6,648 nt of DNA from Spirochaetaceae bacterium (lineage in GTDB: Bacteria > Spirochaetota > Spirochaetia > Treponematales > Breznakiellaceae): positions 1 through 6,648 of the forward strand of contig JAITHF010000158.1 in assembly GCA_031280115.1 (NCBI GenBank). The letters run 5' to 3'. Made by a program: the position numbers and the translations under genes. Of this stretch, positions 5,953 to 6,648 are shown one piece after another. The notes beneath the pieces were generated by a model that searched no databases, was not told the DNA's origin, and worked only from the letters and a program-made list of their open reading frames with translations. The first letter of the stretch is position 1. The number at the start of each line of letters is the position of its first letter.

Positions 5953-5967
5953 GGTTATATACGGCGC

Positions 5968-5996
5968 ATTATACAAAGGAGCGGCGATATATGCAA
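5968..5996 (-). promoter_or_regulatory. Near-consensus sigma-70-type promoter for the ligase gene
   Basis: On the minus strand the -35 box TTGCAT (5996-5991) and a perfect -10 box TATAAT (5973-5968) are separated by exactly 17 bp. Transcription would start near 5961, giving a leader of about 54 nt before the ATG at 5907. It is the best promoter I see in the window and could drive the ligase and possibly the genes beyond it. The -35 box lies just outside the tandem duplication. Confidence 0.75.
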
Positions 5997-6001
5997 CAGA
6001 G

Positions 6002-6251
6002 GCCAGCCGAAGGCTGTTTACGGCAGGCCGAGTGTGGGGTGCAGGGATTGCATGATGCGGCGCCTCAGCGGACGCCGCAGGCGCACTGGCGCAGCGCAGG
6101 AAGCCTTTGGCTGGGGGTTTGGGGGCAGCCGGAGGCTGTTCCCTTACGCGGAGTTCGCGCTATGAGCCGCAAGACATGAAGCGCTGATAAAAAAGCCCTC
6201 CAAATTCTCTTTAAAAGCGCAAGCGCAGCGCAGCGCTTATAATCAAAAAAC
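6002..6251 (+). repeat. Tandem duplication, copy 1
   Basis: The segment 6019-6251 matches 6292-6524 at a constant 273-bp offset, with identical stretches such as TCAGCGGACGCCGCAGGCGCA, GGCTGGGGGTTTGGGGGC and the block CAAATTCTCTTTAAAAGCGC. The 5' edge (6002-6018) matches 6261-6277 at a shorter offset because copy 2 has about 15 extra bases there. It contains CAGCC-N3-GGCTG hairpins at 6004-6016 and 6126-6138. Frequent differences between copies at non-codon periods and no ribosome sites argue against coding. Confidence 0.9.
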
Positions 6252-6260
6252 ATAAAACCC

Positions 6261-6524
6261 CGCAGCCGTAGGCTGTTTCCGTGGCTCAAGGTACGGCAGG
6301 TCAGGTTTGAGGTGCAGGGATCGCATGGCGTAACGCCTCAGCGGACGCCGCAGGCGCACAGGCTCAAAGCAGGAAGCCGTTGGCTGGGGGTTTGGGGGCA
6401 GCCGGAGGCTGTTCCCTTATGCGGAGTTCGCAAAAGAATACGCGAAACATGAAGCGCCGGTAAAAAAGCCCCCCAAATTCTCTTTAAAAGCGCAAGCGCA
6501 GCGCAGCGCTCATAATCAAAAAAC
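6261..6524 (+). repeat. Tandem duplication, copy 2
   Basis: This is the second copy of the 273-bp-period repeat. Its CAGCC-N3-GGCTG hairpins are at 6263-6275 and 6399-6411. The copies differ most in the stretch before the shared AAACAT/GACATGAAGCGC block (about 6430-6450). The remaining gap to 6597 holds a CAGGC/GGCTG-rich stretch (6526-6538), then a T-rich run (6545-6556), and no gene. Confidence 0.9.
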
Positions 6525-6585
6525 GCAGGCTGCGGCTGCTTACCTTTTTTCTTTTTATATGATAGAGTTGAGAAAATATTATTTT

Positions 6586-6592
6586 GAGGAGG
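6586..6592 (+). promoter_or_regulatory. Strong ribosome site of the rightward gene
   Basis: GAGGAGG ends 5 nt before the ATG at 6598, which fixes the start. An AT-rich stretch upstream contains TATGAT at 6558-6563 as a possible -10 box, but no convincing -35 box lies at the right distance. Confidence 0.75.
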
Positions 6593-6597
6593 TTCGT

Positions 6598-6648
6598 ATG
6601 TCTGACATACATGAACGGAAACTGCTCTCGTTTGACGAAATCTGGGCT
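6598..6648 (+). CDS. 5' end of an unidentified rightward gene (partial)
   Basis: Seventeen codons, beginning MSDIHERKLLSFDEIWA, run off the right edge. The excellent ribosome site and ordinary codon use support a real gene divergent from the ligase. Too little is present to assign a family. The hydrophilic N-terminus shows no signal peptide. Its promoter region is separated from the ligase promoter by the tandem duplication. Confidence 0.7.
   Translation, partial: MSDIHERKLLSFDEIWA

Noticed and set aside
5908..5976. Longer ligase start at 5976
   Set aside because: It would translate through the promoter-proximal hairpin and the ribosome site AAGGAAA, and the extra 23 residues are absent from the usual family N-terminus.
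5940..6289. Small open frames within the tandem duplication
   Set aside because: They lack ribosome sites, resemble nothing, and the two copies do not preserve frame.

Overview
The window is GC-rich and bacterial. All five complete genes lie on the minus strand and read right to left: a phenylacetate-CoA-ligase-type enzyme (5907-4579), a pterin-binding methyltransferase (4359-3475), a corrinoid protein (3398-2766), a long-form NfeD membrane serine protease (2705-1173) and a small radical SAM protein (1162-329). A plus-strand gene begins at 6598 and leaves the window after 17 codons. A methyltetrahydrofolate/corrinoid methyltransferase pair beside an aryl-CoA ligase suggests a strict anaerobe with acetogen-like one-carbon metabolism. 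The strong AGGAGG-type ribosome sites and the abundant short repeats between genes would fit a gut treponeme such as the termite-gut Treponema. That assignment is an impression, not something the sequence proves.

Layout: 1-72 is a 21-bp tandem repeat; 98-328 is non-coding and made of repeat modules; 329-4359 is a compact four-gene block (gaps of 10, 60 and 76 bp); 4360-4578 is a repeat-filled gap; 4579-5907 is the ligase; 5908-5996 holds its leader, a hairpin with a T-run, and a near-consensus promoter; 5997-6597 is non-coding and dominated by a tandem duplication with a 273-bp period, followed by the ribosome site of the right-hand gene.

How the genes may work together: the methyltransferase has the conserved Asp/Asn pterin-site residues, and the corrinoid protein has the DxHxxG...SxL...GG cobalamin signature. 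Together they should move a methyl group between tetrahydrofolate and a protein-bound corrinoid. The substrate-specific methyltransferase and the corrinoid reactivase that complete known systems are not in the window, so the methyl source is unknown. NfeD and the radical SAM protein are closely packed behind the pair. NfeD normally partners a stomatin/SPFH protein, and none is seen here.

The most unusual aspect is the repeat structure. A family of tiny 5-bp-stem, 3-nt-loop hairpins and longer mosaic repeats occupies every large gap. Imperfect inverted copies about 90 bp long bracket the four-gene block. Related GC modules sit at gene 3' ends and appear to have added C-terminal residues to two proteins. 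The methyltransferase also carries an insert of about 31 residues built partly from an exact 18-bp duplication.
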